From Chloroflexota bacterium (lineage in GTDB: Bacteria > Chloroflexota > Dehalococcoidia > Lucifugimonadales > Australimonadaceae): a stretch of DNA of 7,016 bases. Shown here one piece after another: positions 1 through 5,792 of the stretch (position 1 is the stretch's first letter; each line of letters begins with the position of its first letter). The stretch lies in assembly GCA_022574265.1 (NCBI GenBank), contig JACZSI010000094.1, positions 1-7,016 of the forward strand, written 5' to 3'. The notes beneath the pieces were generated by a model. That model saw only the letters and a program-made list of their open reading frames with translations, did no database searches and was not told where the DNA came from. The position numbers and the translations under genes are program-made.

Positions 1-128
1 ACGTCGTGCCGCTGATCGACCGCGTGCTGCCGATGAGCGCGGCGTCGGTGCTCGATGCCTACCGGCTGCTGCGGGAGCGCGCGGTGATCGGACGGGTGGT
101 GCTGCAGGGCACAGCCCTGCACCCATAA
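1..128 (+). CDS. C-terminal end of a medium-chain dehydrogenase/quinone reductase (partial)
   Basis: The reading frame is open from the window edge (first full codon at 3) to TAA at 126-128 and gives 41 residues. The segment VVPLIDRVLPMSAASVLDAY, followed by RLLRERAVIGRVVLQ, has the shape of the C-terminus of zinc-type alcohol dehydrogenases and quinone oxidoreductases of the MDR superfamily. There the pattern is P-(V/L)-I-D-(R/T)-V-hP, then a helix with A..Ah..L, then G-(K/R)-hVL. These enzymes use NAD(P)H to reduce quinones, enals or carbonyls in the cytoplasm. The catalytic and Rossmann parts lie outside the window, so substrate and metal use cannot be judged. The gene converges on secF across a repeat-bearing gap. 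The family call is fairly safe; the exact enzyme is unknown. Confidence 0.72.
   Translation, partial: VVPLIDRVLPMSAASVLDAYRLLRERAVIGRVVLQGTALHP
103..121 (+). other. Perfect 8-bp hairpin across the last codons of the dehydrogenase gene
   Basis: TGCAGGGC (103-110), loop ACA, GCCCTGCA (114-121). The hairpin ends four bases before the stop codon. No T-run follows, so it is not a standard intrinsic terminator. It could stabilise or mark the 3' end of the mRNA, or be a chance result of codon use. Confidence 0.35.
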
Positions 129-195
129 GGGGTAGCGCCGTGGACATCGCGGCCGCTTCATGCAGAACGCGGGATCTTTCGCTAGCCCACAGCCC

Positions 196-228
196 CCGTT
201 CGTGCTGAGGCTCTCGAAGTACGAACGG
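196..228 (+). repeat. Dispersed palindromic repeat, copy 1 (long-arm form)
   Basis: Perfect 8-bp outer arms, CCGTTCGT (196-203) and ACGAACGG (221-228), enclose a centre carrying GCTGAG and TCGAAGT. The 23-bp core 201-223 matches copy 5 (5795-5817, opposite strand) on both 9-bp flanks, CGTGCTGAG and CGAAGTACG. Only the central five bases differ (GCTCT here, CCTGT there). This is a REP-like intergenic element. Confidence 0.75.
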
Positions 229-281
229 ACGGCAGCCTGGCACTGACGATGGATCAGGCGCCAGGCCCCCCGGGGAGTGCA

Positions 282-309
282 GAGAGCCTGCCCTGAGCCT
301 GTCGAAGGG
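282..309 (+). repeat. Dispersed palindromic repeat, copy 2
   Basis: The copy reads GAGAGCCTGCCCTGAG and then CCTGTCGAAGGG. The core CTGAGCCTGTCGAAG is shared with copy 5, while the CCCT...AGGG edges are shared with copies 3 and 4. It is nearly identical to copy 3, 95 bp away, apart from a one-base length difference, so the two look like a local duplication. Confidence 0.75.
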
Positions 310-323
310 GGCGGCGCCCCTTT
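305..323. other. Small G/C hairpin next to repeat copy 2
   Basis: GGGGC (308-312), loop GGC, GCCCC (316-320). The stem is extended by a G-T pair and two A-T pairs, giving about 8 bp with AAG on the left and TTT on the right. Only three T follow on the plus strand. It could help end transcripts of the dehydrogenase gene, but this is weak. Confidence 0.3.
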
Positions 324-363
324 GCCGGGGGCACAGCGCTGTCCCCCGTCGCTGGTTCAATCA

Positions 364-412
364 CCCCCTTCCTGGCGAGAGCCTGCCCTGAGCTCTGTCG
401 AAGGGAAGGGGG
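364..412. repeat. Stem-loop enclosing repeat copy 3 (377-405)
   Basis: CCCCCTTCC (364-372) and GGAAGGGGG (404-412) form a perfect 9-bp inverted repeat around a 31-base loop. The loop contains most of repeat copy 3, read as GAGAGCCTGCCCTGAG then CTCTGTCGAAGGG, with one extra base compared with copy 2. It lies about 65 bp past the secF stop. It could act as a 3' mRNA structure for secD-secF transcripts, but no U-tract follows on either strand. Confidence 0.6.
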
Positions 413-476
413 ACGGGGGGATGGTCGAAAGGGTCGTGGGGCACCGACGCCACCGTAGCCGGGGGGCCGTGGGTGG

Positions 477-1439
477 TTATGCCCTTGCGCGTCGGAGCCG
501 GCCGAGGAGCGGGATGCGGCGGAACGCGTCGCCTATCTCCCCCTGCTCCCACGCCACGAGCGTCAGGCTCGCGATGAAGATCGAGCTGTACGTCCCCACG
601 ATCACGCCCGTCATCAGCACGTAGAGCAGCGGGCGTATCGACGGGCCCGCGAACAGCAGCAGCGTCGTCACGACGACGAGCAGCGTGATCGAGGTGTTCA
701 GCGAGCGCCCGACCGTCTCCCGCACGCTCAGGTTCACGAGCTCGGCGATGGCGGCGCCCGGATAGCGCGCGACGTTCTCGCGGACGCGGTCGAACACGAC
801 GATCGTGTCGTTGACGCTGTAGCCGATCGTCGCCAGCACGCCGGTGATGAACATCGCGTTGACTTCGAGGTCGACGAGCTTGCCCAGGATCGAGAAGACG
901 CCGAGCACGATCAGGACGTCGTGGGCCAGCGCGATGACCGCCGCGGTGCCGTAGCGGAACGGCGACGGCACGCGCCGGAACGCCCACGTGACGTAGAGCA
1001 AGATGACGAACGAGGCCACGATCACGGCGACCGTTGCGTTGCGCACGTTCTCCGCGCCGATGACGCCCGAGACGAAGTCGAACGCACCGATCTTAGCGCC
1101 GCCGAGCCCGTCGAGCGCCTCACGCACGAGCGTCTCGTCGCGCGCCACCACCACGTTGCCCTCGTCGTCGCGCTCGTCGAGCGCGAGCGTGCCCAGGCGG
1201 ATGAAGAAGCGGTTGTTGCCGCCGGCTTGGACGATCGCCTCGGGGTGGCCGATGCGGTCGAGCGCGGCGCTGATCTGCGCGCCTGTCACGGGCTGGTCGA
1301 AGTCGACCGTGAGAGCGGCGCCGCCGCTGAAGTCGATACCCGGCTTGAGCGCCGGCGGCCAGAACAGTGTCACCAGGGACGCCAGTACCAGGAGCCCAGA
1401 GAAGAGGAAGAACCACTTGCGGTAGCGCACGATGCCCAT
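477..1439 (-). CDS. secF: Protein translocase subunit SecF
   Basis: SecF is the smaller half of the SecDF complex, an RND-type, proton-driven membrane partner of SecYEG that helps pull exported proteins across the membrane. The 320-residue length is normal. Visible parts are: first membrane helix about 8-28; the family motif GIDFSGGAAL at 34-43; an extracytoplasmic P4-type domain about 45-130; and five more helices, roughly 134-152, 165-187, 192-212, 249-264 and 268-293. The conserved stretch GYSVNDTIVVFDRVREN is at 206-222 (Asp211 and Arg218 lie in it) and RSLNTSITLL at 245-254. The start chosen is the ATG at 1439, because the family's N-terminus begins there and residues upstream in this frame are only secD read out of frame. 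It shares one base with the secD stop (TGATG), so translation is probably coupled. Confidence 0.96.
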   Translation of the reverse strand: MGIVRYRKWFFLFSGLLVLASLVTLFWPPALKPGIDFSGGAALTVDFDQPVTGAQISAALDRIGHPEAIVQAGGNNRFFIRLGTLALDERDDEGNVVVARDETLVREALDGLGGAKIGAFDFVSGVIGAENVRNATVAVIVASFVILLYVTWAFRRVPSPFRYGTAAVIALAHDVLIVLGVFSILGKLVDLEVNAMFITGVLATIGYSVNDTIVVFDRVRENVARYPGAAIAELVNLSVRETVGRSLNTSITLLVVVTTLLLFAGPSIRPLLYVLMTGVIVGTYSSIFIASLTLVAWEQGEIGDAFRRIPLLGRLRRARA

Positions 1440-2890
1440 CAGGCGCCGCCTTCCGACGGCGCCGAGGGCGCGGGTGGCGCCGATGGTGCCGTGCCGTGCC
1501 CCGGCGTTTGGGCCGCCGCCCGGCCGGGCAGGGGCTCGGGCGTGAACAGCTGCGGCCAGCGCGCCAACGCCGTGGCCCCGACGATGGCCAGCAGATTGCG
1601 GCTGATGAAGATGGCCGTGAACATGCTCGTCAGCACGCCGATCATCAGCGAGACGGCGAAGCCGGTGACGGGTGAGTTCGCCGTGCTGGTCCCGAACAGG
1701 AACAGGATGCCGGCGATGAGCAGCGTCGATATGTTGCCGTCGCGGATCGACGTCCACGCGCGGTTGAAGCCGATCTGGATGGCGAACGGGAGCGTCCGCC
1801 CGATCCGCAGCTCCTCCTTCATGCGCTCGAAGATCAGGATGTTGGCGTCGACCGCCATGCCGAGCGACACGATGAAGCCGGCCAGCCCCGCCAGCGTGAG
1901 CGTCACCGGCAGCAGCTTGAAGATCGCGAGCACGATCGCGGTGTAGAAGATGAGCGCGACCGCGGCGACGACCCCCGACGCCCGGTAGTACGCCGCCATG
2001 AACAAGAGCACCAGCGTCAGCCCCACGAGGCCGGCCACCAGCGCGTCCTTGAGAGACTCGGCGCCCAGCGACGCCGCGACGACGCTGGACGACAGCTCGG
2101 TGATGTCGATGGGCAGCCGTCCCGACTCGATCTGGATCGCGAGGCGCCGGACCTCCTCGGGCGTGAAGTCGCCGGTGATCTGCCCGTTACCCGCGAGGAT
2201 CGCCGACTGCACCGTGGCGGAGACGAGCGTCACGCCGTCGAGCACGAACGCGAGCTGGTCCGGGTGCAGCGGTGTCGTCGTCCTGGTGGTGAACAGGCGC
2301 TGGGTGAGGAGCGCGAAGTCCCCCGCGGCGTCCCGGTTGAGCTCGAAGAGGAGGACGGACCTGCCGGTGGTGGGGTCCTGGCTGGCCGACGCGCGGGCCA
2401 TGTTCGAGCCGTCCAGGCCCGTCTCGCGGTCCTCGTAGCTGCCCGGCACCGAGTCGCTGCACTGCCCGGGGGCGAACCCGTCGGCGCAGATGCGCTCCAT
2501 GATCTGGAGCACCGCCGTGCGCCCGATGAGCGCCTTGGCCTCCTGGATGTCCTCGACGCCCGGCAGCTGGATCAGCAGCCGGTCGGCGCCCAGCTGCTGG
2601 ATGCTCGGCTCCGCCACGCCGAGCCGGTCCACGCGGCGGGTGATCGTGGCGATGAGCCCTTCCATCTGCTCCGGCGTCGGTGGGAAGTCTTCGCTGCCCG
2701 CCTGGTAGATCAGCTGCGTGCCTCCCGCCAGGTCCAGCCCCAGCTGGAGGCCCAGGATGTCGTCGCTCCCCCGCTGCAGCTCGATGAAGCCCAGGTCGAG
2801 GTTGATCTTCTGGACCAGCAGCGACGAGAAGGCCACCGTCACGATGATGACGATGGTCAGCAGCGATTTCCAGCGGAGGCGGCGTAGCAA
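1439..2890 (-). CDS. secD: Protein translocase subunit SecD
   Basis: SecD pairs with SecF in the membrane to support Sec export using the proton gradient. The protein has 483 residues: first helix about 9-26; GLDLAGGTQLIYQ at 51-63; the periplasmic-type P1 region with RRVDRLGVAEPSIQQLGADR (85-104) and IQLPGVEDIQEA; then FTPEEVRRLAIQIESGRLP (242-260). The membrane core follows with LAGLAGFIVSLGMAVDANIL (333-352), FERMKEELRIG (354-364) and SIRDGNISTL (381-390). In the second block Asp348 is the conserved helix-4 acid. The only two cysteines, Cys135 and Cys144, lie in the extracytoplasmic domain. A Pro/Ala/Ser-rich tail fills about 450-483. The start is TTG at 2890, supported by AAGAAAAGGA nine bases upstream and by the fit to the SecD N-terminus. 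The gene lies between def and secF; no yajC gene is seen. Confidence 0.95.
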   Translation of the reverse strand: MLRRLRWKSLLTIVIIVTVAFSSLLVQKINLDLGFIELQRGSDDILGLQLGLDLAGGTQLIYQAGSEDFPPTPEQMEGLIATITRRVDRLGVAEPSIQQLGADRLLIQLPGVEDIQEAKALIGRTAVLQIMERICADGFAPGQCSDSVPGSYEDRETGLDGSNMARASASQDPTTGRSVLLFELNRDAAGDFALLTQRLFTTRTTTPLHPDQLAFVLDGVTLVSATVQSAILAGNGQITGDFTPEEVRRLAIQIESGRLPIDITELSSSVVAASLGAESLKDALVAGLVGLTLVLLFMAAYYRASGVVAAVALIFYTAIVLAIFKLLPVTLTLAGLAGFIVSLGMAVDANILIFERMKEELRIGRTLPFAIQIGFNRAWTSIRDGNISTLLIAGILFLFGTSTANSPVTGFAVSLMIGVLTSMFTAIFISRNLLAIVGATALARWPQLFTPEPLPGRAAAQTPGHGTAPSAPPAPSAPSEGGA

Positions 2891-2896
2891 GAGCCA

Positions 2897-2915
2897 GGGT
2901 CCTTTTCTTGGGTCC
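2897..2915 (-). promoter_or_regulatory. Ribosome binding site of secD inside a GGACCC direct repeat
   Basis: Read on the minus strand: GGACCC, AAGAAAA, GGACCC. The Shine-Dalgarno-like AAGAAAAGGA (2909-2900) ends nine bases before TTG at 2890 and supports that non-ATG start. The A-rich run stands out in a G/C-rich leader. The def-secD gap is 67 bp, with no clear separate promoter or terminator. Confidence 0.6.
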
Positions 2916-2957
2916 GGATGGGACGCGGACGGTCAGCGCGCGCGGGCGGGTGCTTCG

Positions 2958-3518
2958 CTACAGCTCACGCGCGGCGCCGGCGCCGACGGGCTCGCGCGCA
3001 CCGTCTGTAGCGTCCTCGCCCTCGCCGTCCTCCTCCGTGCCGGCGGTGACCTCGTAGAGGTCCTCCTTGGAGCGGACGAAGTCGAGGAAGAGAACGCCGT
3101 CGAGGTGGTTGGCCTCGTGCTCAAGCGCCTGGGCGAGCAGTTCGGTCACGCCCTTGTACCGTATGGGCTTGCCGTCGAGACCGACCGCGCGCGCCCACAC
3201 CTTCTCGGCACGAAGGATGCGCGCCTGCCAGCCGGGGAGGCTCAGGCAGCCCTCGGTGACCTCGCGCTCGCCCTCCCTGCGCGTGATCTCCAGGTTCACG
3301 AGCACGATGGGCTCCTCGTCGTCGGGGAGCTGGAGCACGCAGACCCGCCTGGGCACGCCGACCTGGTTCGCGGCGAGCCCCACCCCGCTGTAGTACACCA
3401 TCGATTCGATGAGGTCGTCGGCGAGCTTGCGCAGCGCCGGGTCCTTCAGGTTGCGGACCTTCTTCGCCTTCTCGCGGAGCAACGGGTCGGGGATGTAGTG
3501 CATGGGCAGGACGGCCAT
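2958..3518 (-). CDS. def: Peptide deformylase
   Basis: This enzyme removes the formyl group from the starting methionine of new proteins in the cytoplasm. All three family motifs are visible in 186 residues: GVGLAANQ (45-52, with Gln52), EGCLS (89-93, Cys91 as metal ligand) and HEANH (134-138, His134 and His138 as metal ligands, Glu135 as catalytic base). The last motif is usually HExDH; here the fourth position is Asn, which leaves the HExxH core intact. After about residue 155 comes a non-conserved, acidic, Gly/Ala-rich tail. The ATG at 3518 is chosen because the typical start (MAVLPMHYIPDPLLREKAKK) falls there and a promoter box fits it. A GTG at 3542 would add eight residues without a ribosome site. 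It heads the def-secD-secF cluster. Confidence 0.95.
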   Translation of the reverse strand: MAVLPMHYIPDPLLREKAKKVRNLKDPALRKLADDLIESMVYYSGVGLAANQVGVPRRVCVLQLPDDEEPIVLVNLEITRREGEREVTEGCLSLPGWQARILRAEKVWARAVGLDGKPIRYKGVTELLAQALEHEANHLDGVLFLDFVRSKEDLYEVTAGTEEDGEGEDATDGAREPVGAGAAREL

Positions 3519-3524
3519 GCACTC

Positions 3525-3530
3525 AGTATA
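3525..3530 (-). promoter_or_regulatory. -10 box of def, placed for a leaderless mRNA
   Basis: TATACT on the minus strand matches the TATAAT consensus at five of six bases and is the most A/T-rich hexamer in this gap. Exactly six bases (GAGTGC) separate it from the ATG at 3518, so the expected transcription start is the A of the start codon. No convincing -35 box (best is GTCACG, 17 bp upstream) and no Shine-Dalgarno site are present. Confidence 0.55.
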
Positions 3531-3604
3531 TCGCGTGCCCACCGCGACGTGACCGCCTGTCGGCTCGCGCTGTACCGACTCGGCGCGGCGTGGGCCCCGC
3601 CGCT

Positions 3605-3636
3605 GCCCTTTTCACGGGTCAAGGGCTGTGCCCTTG
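3605..3636 (+). repeat. Three-part inverted repeat upstream of argH
   Basis: GCCCTT (3605-3610), ten bases, CAAGGGC (3620-3626), TGT, GCCCTTG (3630-3636). The last two arms form a perfect 7-bp inverted repeat. The first can pair instead with the middle arm over six bases. The element ends four bases before a TAGAAT -10-like box, so it covers the -35 region and could be a DNA operator for argH-rpe or for the divergent def promoter. If transcription starts further upstream, it could form two alternative RNA hairpins. Confidence 0.5.
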
Positions 3637-3640
3637 CTGC

Positions 3641-3646
3641 TAGAAT
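3641..3646 (+). promoter_or_regulatory. Likely -10 box of argH-rpe
   Basis: TAGAAT matches TATAAT at five of six bases and lies nine bases before the argH ATG. The expected start would be near 3653, giving a leader of only about three bases. The -35 region has no good TTGACA match. The first three bases, TAG, also close the argH frame upstream, so no longer ArgH is possible. Confidence 0.45.
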
Positions 3647-3655
3647 CGGTGGGCC

Positions 3656-5023
3656 ATGGCCGACTACACGACCCACCACTTCACGGCCGCCTCGCGCTAC
3701 ACCGTCTCGGTCGGCTACGACCGCCGGCTCTACGCGCACGACATCGAAGCGTCGATGGCGCACGCGCGGATGCTGGGCAGGCAGGGCATCGTGTCGAAGG
3801 CCGACGCGAAGGCCATCGTCGGCGGGCTCGAGGACGTGCGCCGCGAGATCGAGGCGGGCAGCTTCGTGTGGCGCGACGAGCTCGAGGACCTGCACATGAA
3901 CATCGAGGCGCGGCTGCACGAGCTCATCGGCGAGCCGGCGGCGCGTCTGCACACCGCGCGCTCGCGCAACGACCAGGTGGCGACCGCCACCCGGATGTAC
4001 GTCCGCAGCGCCATCGCCGAAACGGACCGGGGCCTCCGGCAGCTCCAGGACGCGCTCGTCTCGGTCGCCGAGGCCCACCGCGACGCCATCATGCCCGGCT
4101 ACACGCACCTGCAGCGCGCGCAGCCGGTGCTCTTCGCGCACCACCTGCTCGCGTACTTCGAGATGTTCGACCGCGACGCCGAGCGCTTCTCGCAGGCCGC
4201 GCGCCGCGCGAGCGTCTTGCCGCTGGGCGCCGGTGCGCTCGCGGGCGTGCCGTACCCCATCGACCGCGAATGGGTCGCGGGCGAGCTGGGGTTCGACGGC
4301 GTCAGCGCGAATTCGATGGACGCCGTGGCGGACCGCGACTACATCGTCGAGTTCCTGGCCGCGGCGGCGATCTGCATGATGCACTGCTCGCGCCTCGCCG
4401 AGGAGCTGGTGCTGTGGTCGTCGGCCGAGTTCGGCTTCGTGCACCTCGGCTCCGAGTGGGTGACCGGCTCAAGCATCATGCCGCAGAAGCGCAACCCCGA
4501 CTTCGCCGAGCTCGCGCGCGGCAAGACGGGGCGCGTGTACGGGAGCCTCGTCGCGCTGCTGACGGTGCTCAAGGGCTTGCCGCTCGCCTACAACCGCGAC
4601 CTCCAGGAGGACAAGGAGGGTCTGTTCGACACCGTCGACACGCTCGGGGCGACGCTCGATGCCTTCCGCGGCATGCTCGGCTCGATCGAGGTGGACGAGG
4701 CGCGCATGGCGGCGGCTGCTCAAGACAGCGCGCTGCTGGCGACGGACATGGCCGACTACCTGGTCGGCAAGGGCGTCGCCTTCCGCGACGCGCACGCGGC
4801 CGTCGGCGCGCTCCACGAAGCGGCGTCCGCACGCGGCGTGGGGCTGGGCGAGCTGTCGCTCGAGGAGCTGCGGGCGCAGTCGCCGGCCTTCGAGGCGGAC
4901 GTGGCCGACGTCACGGCGCGGTCGAGCCTGGCGGCGCGCGACGTCGAGGGCGGCACGGCGCCGTCGCGGGTGGCCGACGCGCTCAAGCAAGCCCGGAAGC
5001 GCCTGGAGGCTGCCGGTGGGTAG
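3656..5023 (+). CDS. argH: Argininosuccinate lyase
   Basis: ArgH carries out the last step of arginine synthesis, splitting argininosuccinate into arginine and fumarate; it acts as a cytoplasmic homotetramer of the fumarase/aspartase superfamily. The 455 residues show EDLHMNIE (77-84), TARSRNDQVAT (100-110), PGYTHLQRAQPV (147-158, with the catalytic-site Thr150-His151), the signature GSSIMPQKRNPD (271-282, catalytic Ser272, Lys278, Asn280) and YNRDLQEDKE (312-321). From memory of duck delta-2 crystallin, every active-site residue aligns with a constant shift of 11. The exception is the N-terminal Trp in the usual WGGRF motif, which is absent: the protein opens MADYTTHHFTAASRYTVSVG. A TAG at 3641 rules out an upstream start in frame. 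The gene overlaps rpe by 8 bp. Confidence 0.96.
   Translation: MADYTTHHFTAASRYTVSVGYDRRLYAHDIEASMAHARMLGRQGIVSKADAKAIVGGLEDVRREIEAGSFVWRDELEDLHMNIEARLHELIGEPAARLHTARSRNDQVATATRMYVRSAIAETDRGLRQLQDALVSVAEAHRDAIMPGYTHLQRAQPVLFAHHLLAYFEMFDRDAERFSQAARRASVLPLGAGALAGVPYPIDREWVAGELGFDGVSANSMDAVADRDYIVEFLAAAAICMMHCSRLAEELVLWSSAEFGFVHLGSEWVTGSSIMPQKRNPDFAELARGKTGRVYGSLVALLTVLKGLPLAYNRDLQEDKEGLFDTVDTLGATLDAFRGMLGSIEVDEARMAAAAQDSALLATDMADYLVGKGVAFRDAHAAVGALHEAASARGVGLGELSLEELRAQSPAFEADVADVTARSSLAARDVEGGTAPSRVADALKQARKRLEAAGG
5005..5009 (+). promoter_or_regulatory. Ribosome binding site of rpe within argH
   Basis: GGAGG ends six bases before GTG at 5016 and lies inside the last argH codons. It fixes the rpe start at GTG, where the protein begins M-GSVKLAPSILSADF as is normal for the family. 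The arrangement implies coupling to argH translation. Confidence 0.75.
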
Positions 5024-5681
5024 CGTCAAGCTCGCGCCGTCCATCCTCTCGGCCGACTTCGCCCGGCTTGGCGAGCAGGTGCGGGAGGCTTCCGAGGCCG
5101 GGGCAGACTACATCCACGTCGACGTCATGGACGGCCGCTTCGTGCCCAACCTGACGATCGGGCCGCTGGTCGTCGCGGCCATCCGTCCGCATACGAGCCT
5201 TCCGCTCGACGTGCACCTGATGGTGGTCGAGCCGGAGCACCTCATCCGCGACTTCGTCTCGGCCGGGGCCGACAAGGTGACGGTGCACCAGGAGGCCGTG
5301 CCTGAGCTCCGGCGTGCGGTGCACCTGATCAAGGAGCTCGGCGCCACGGCCGGCGTCGCCATCAGCCCGGACACGCCCGCCTCGACGCTCGATGAGGTCA
5401 TCGCGGACCTGGACCTGGTGCTCGTGATGACGGTGAACCCCGGCTACGGCGGGCAGCCGTTCATCTCAAGCGTGCTGCCGAAGGTGCGGCGTGTGCGCGA
5501 GATGATCGAGGCAGGCGGCTTCACCGCCGAGCTCGAGGTCGACGGTGGGATCAAGAAGGACAACGTGGCGACGCTCGTGGAGGCCGGCGCCGACGTCATC
5601 GTCGCGGGCTCCGCGGTCTTCAACGACCGGAGCAGCGTCGCCGTGGCGCTCGGGGAGCTGCGGAAGGGCATCGGCGCGTAG
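5016..5681 (+). CDS. rpe: Ribulose-phosphate 3-epimerase
   Basis: Rpe interconverts ribulose 5-phosphate and xylulose 5-phosphate in the pentose phosphate pathway (and the Calvin cycle where present). The 221-residue (beta/alpha)8 protein has the normal length. Visible motifs are LAPSILSADF (6-15, Ser9 in the active site), DYIHVDVMDGRFVPNLTIGP (31-50, metal ligand His34 and catalytic Asp36), DVHLMV (65-70, ligand His67), NPGYGGQPF (141-149, phosphate loop), EVDGGI (174-179, Asp176 as ligand and acid) and VAGSAVF (196-202). The start is GTG at 5016 with GGAGG six bases upstream; the first eight bases overlap the end of argH. Nothing in the sequence explains the pairing with argH beyond shared expression. 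The gene converges with rpmB across a repeat-bearing gap. Confidence 0.96.
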   Translation: MGSVKLAPSILSADFARLGEQVREASEAGADYIHVDVMDGRFVPNLTIGPLVVAAIRPHTSLPLDVHLMVVEPEHLIRDFVSAGADKVTVHQEAVPELRRAVHLIKELGATAGVAISPDTPASTLDEVIADLDLVLVMTVNPGYGGQPFISSVLPKVRRVREMIEAGGFTAELEVDGGIKKDNVATLVEAGADVIVAGSAVFNDRSSVAVALGELRKGIGA

Positions 5682-5722
5682 GCGGGGCGCCGGCTTGGCG
5701 GATCTCGCGTTGCCAGATTCCG

Positions 5723-5754
5723 CTCACCCTGAGCTTGTCGAAGGGCGAGGTGAG
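5723..5754 (+). repeat. Dispersed palindromic repeat, copy 4
   Basis: CTCACC (5723-5728) and GGTGAG (5749-5754) form the outer arms. The inner core is CCCTGAGCTTGTCGAAGGG, the same as in copies 2 and 3 but with TT in place of CT in the middle. It begins 41 bp after the rpe stop and could fold as a 3' hairpin of the argH-rpe mRNA. Confidence 0.75.
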
Positions 5755-5792
5755 GCTTGCCTGCGCCCACGTCGGTGCGCAAGAAGCGCTCG

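Larger units (their letters stand above)
129..476. other. Non-coding gap between convergent genes, rich in short repeats
   Basis: This 348-bp stretch lies between the stop of the dehydrogenase gene and the stop of secF. I see no credible gene: the short open frames give low-complexity peptides such as PEPVEG that come from the repeat itself. It holds three copies of a palindromic repeat (196-228, 282-309, 377-405), a small G/C hairpin (305-323) and a long stem around the third copy (364-412). No tRNA or other structured RNA could be folded by eye. Confidence 0.7.

Noticed and set aside
353..361. GGTTCAATC, resembling a tRNA T-loop
   Set aside because: The flanking bases do not form a T-stem, and no anticodon or acceptor stem could be found around it.
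196..405. Repeats as a CRISPR array
   Set aside because: There are only three copies here, they differ in length and centre, their spacing is uneven, and there are no cas genes. Copies also occur elsewhere in the window.
364..412. Intrinsic terminator for secD-secF
   Set aside because: The stem is strong, but the loop is 31 bases and no T-run follows on the minus strand, so it is listed only as a stem-loop.
277..624. Short plus-strand open frame starting in the repeat region (peptide with PEPVEG)
   Set aside because: It reads through the palindromic repeats and then antisense to secF. Its composition is low-complexity and the PEPVEG-type string is a translation of the repeat.
1440..1757. 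A longer SecF beginning upstream inside secD
   Set aside because: The extra 106 residues are secD read out of frame. The SecF family start fits the ATG at 1439, which overlaps the secD stop.
921..1946. Long plus-strand open frame opposite secF and secD
   Set aside because: It is a typical high-GC antisense shadow: the peptide is an Arg/Asp/Ala-rich mix with no recognisable fold, and the minus-strand genes show clear family motifs.
3446..4444. Long minus-strand open frame opposite argH
   Set aside because: Its His/Arg/Val-rich sequence mirrors argH codons. argH has all the active-site motifs.
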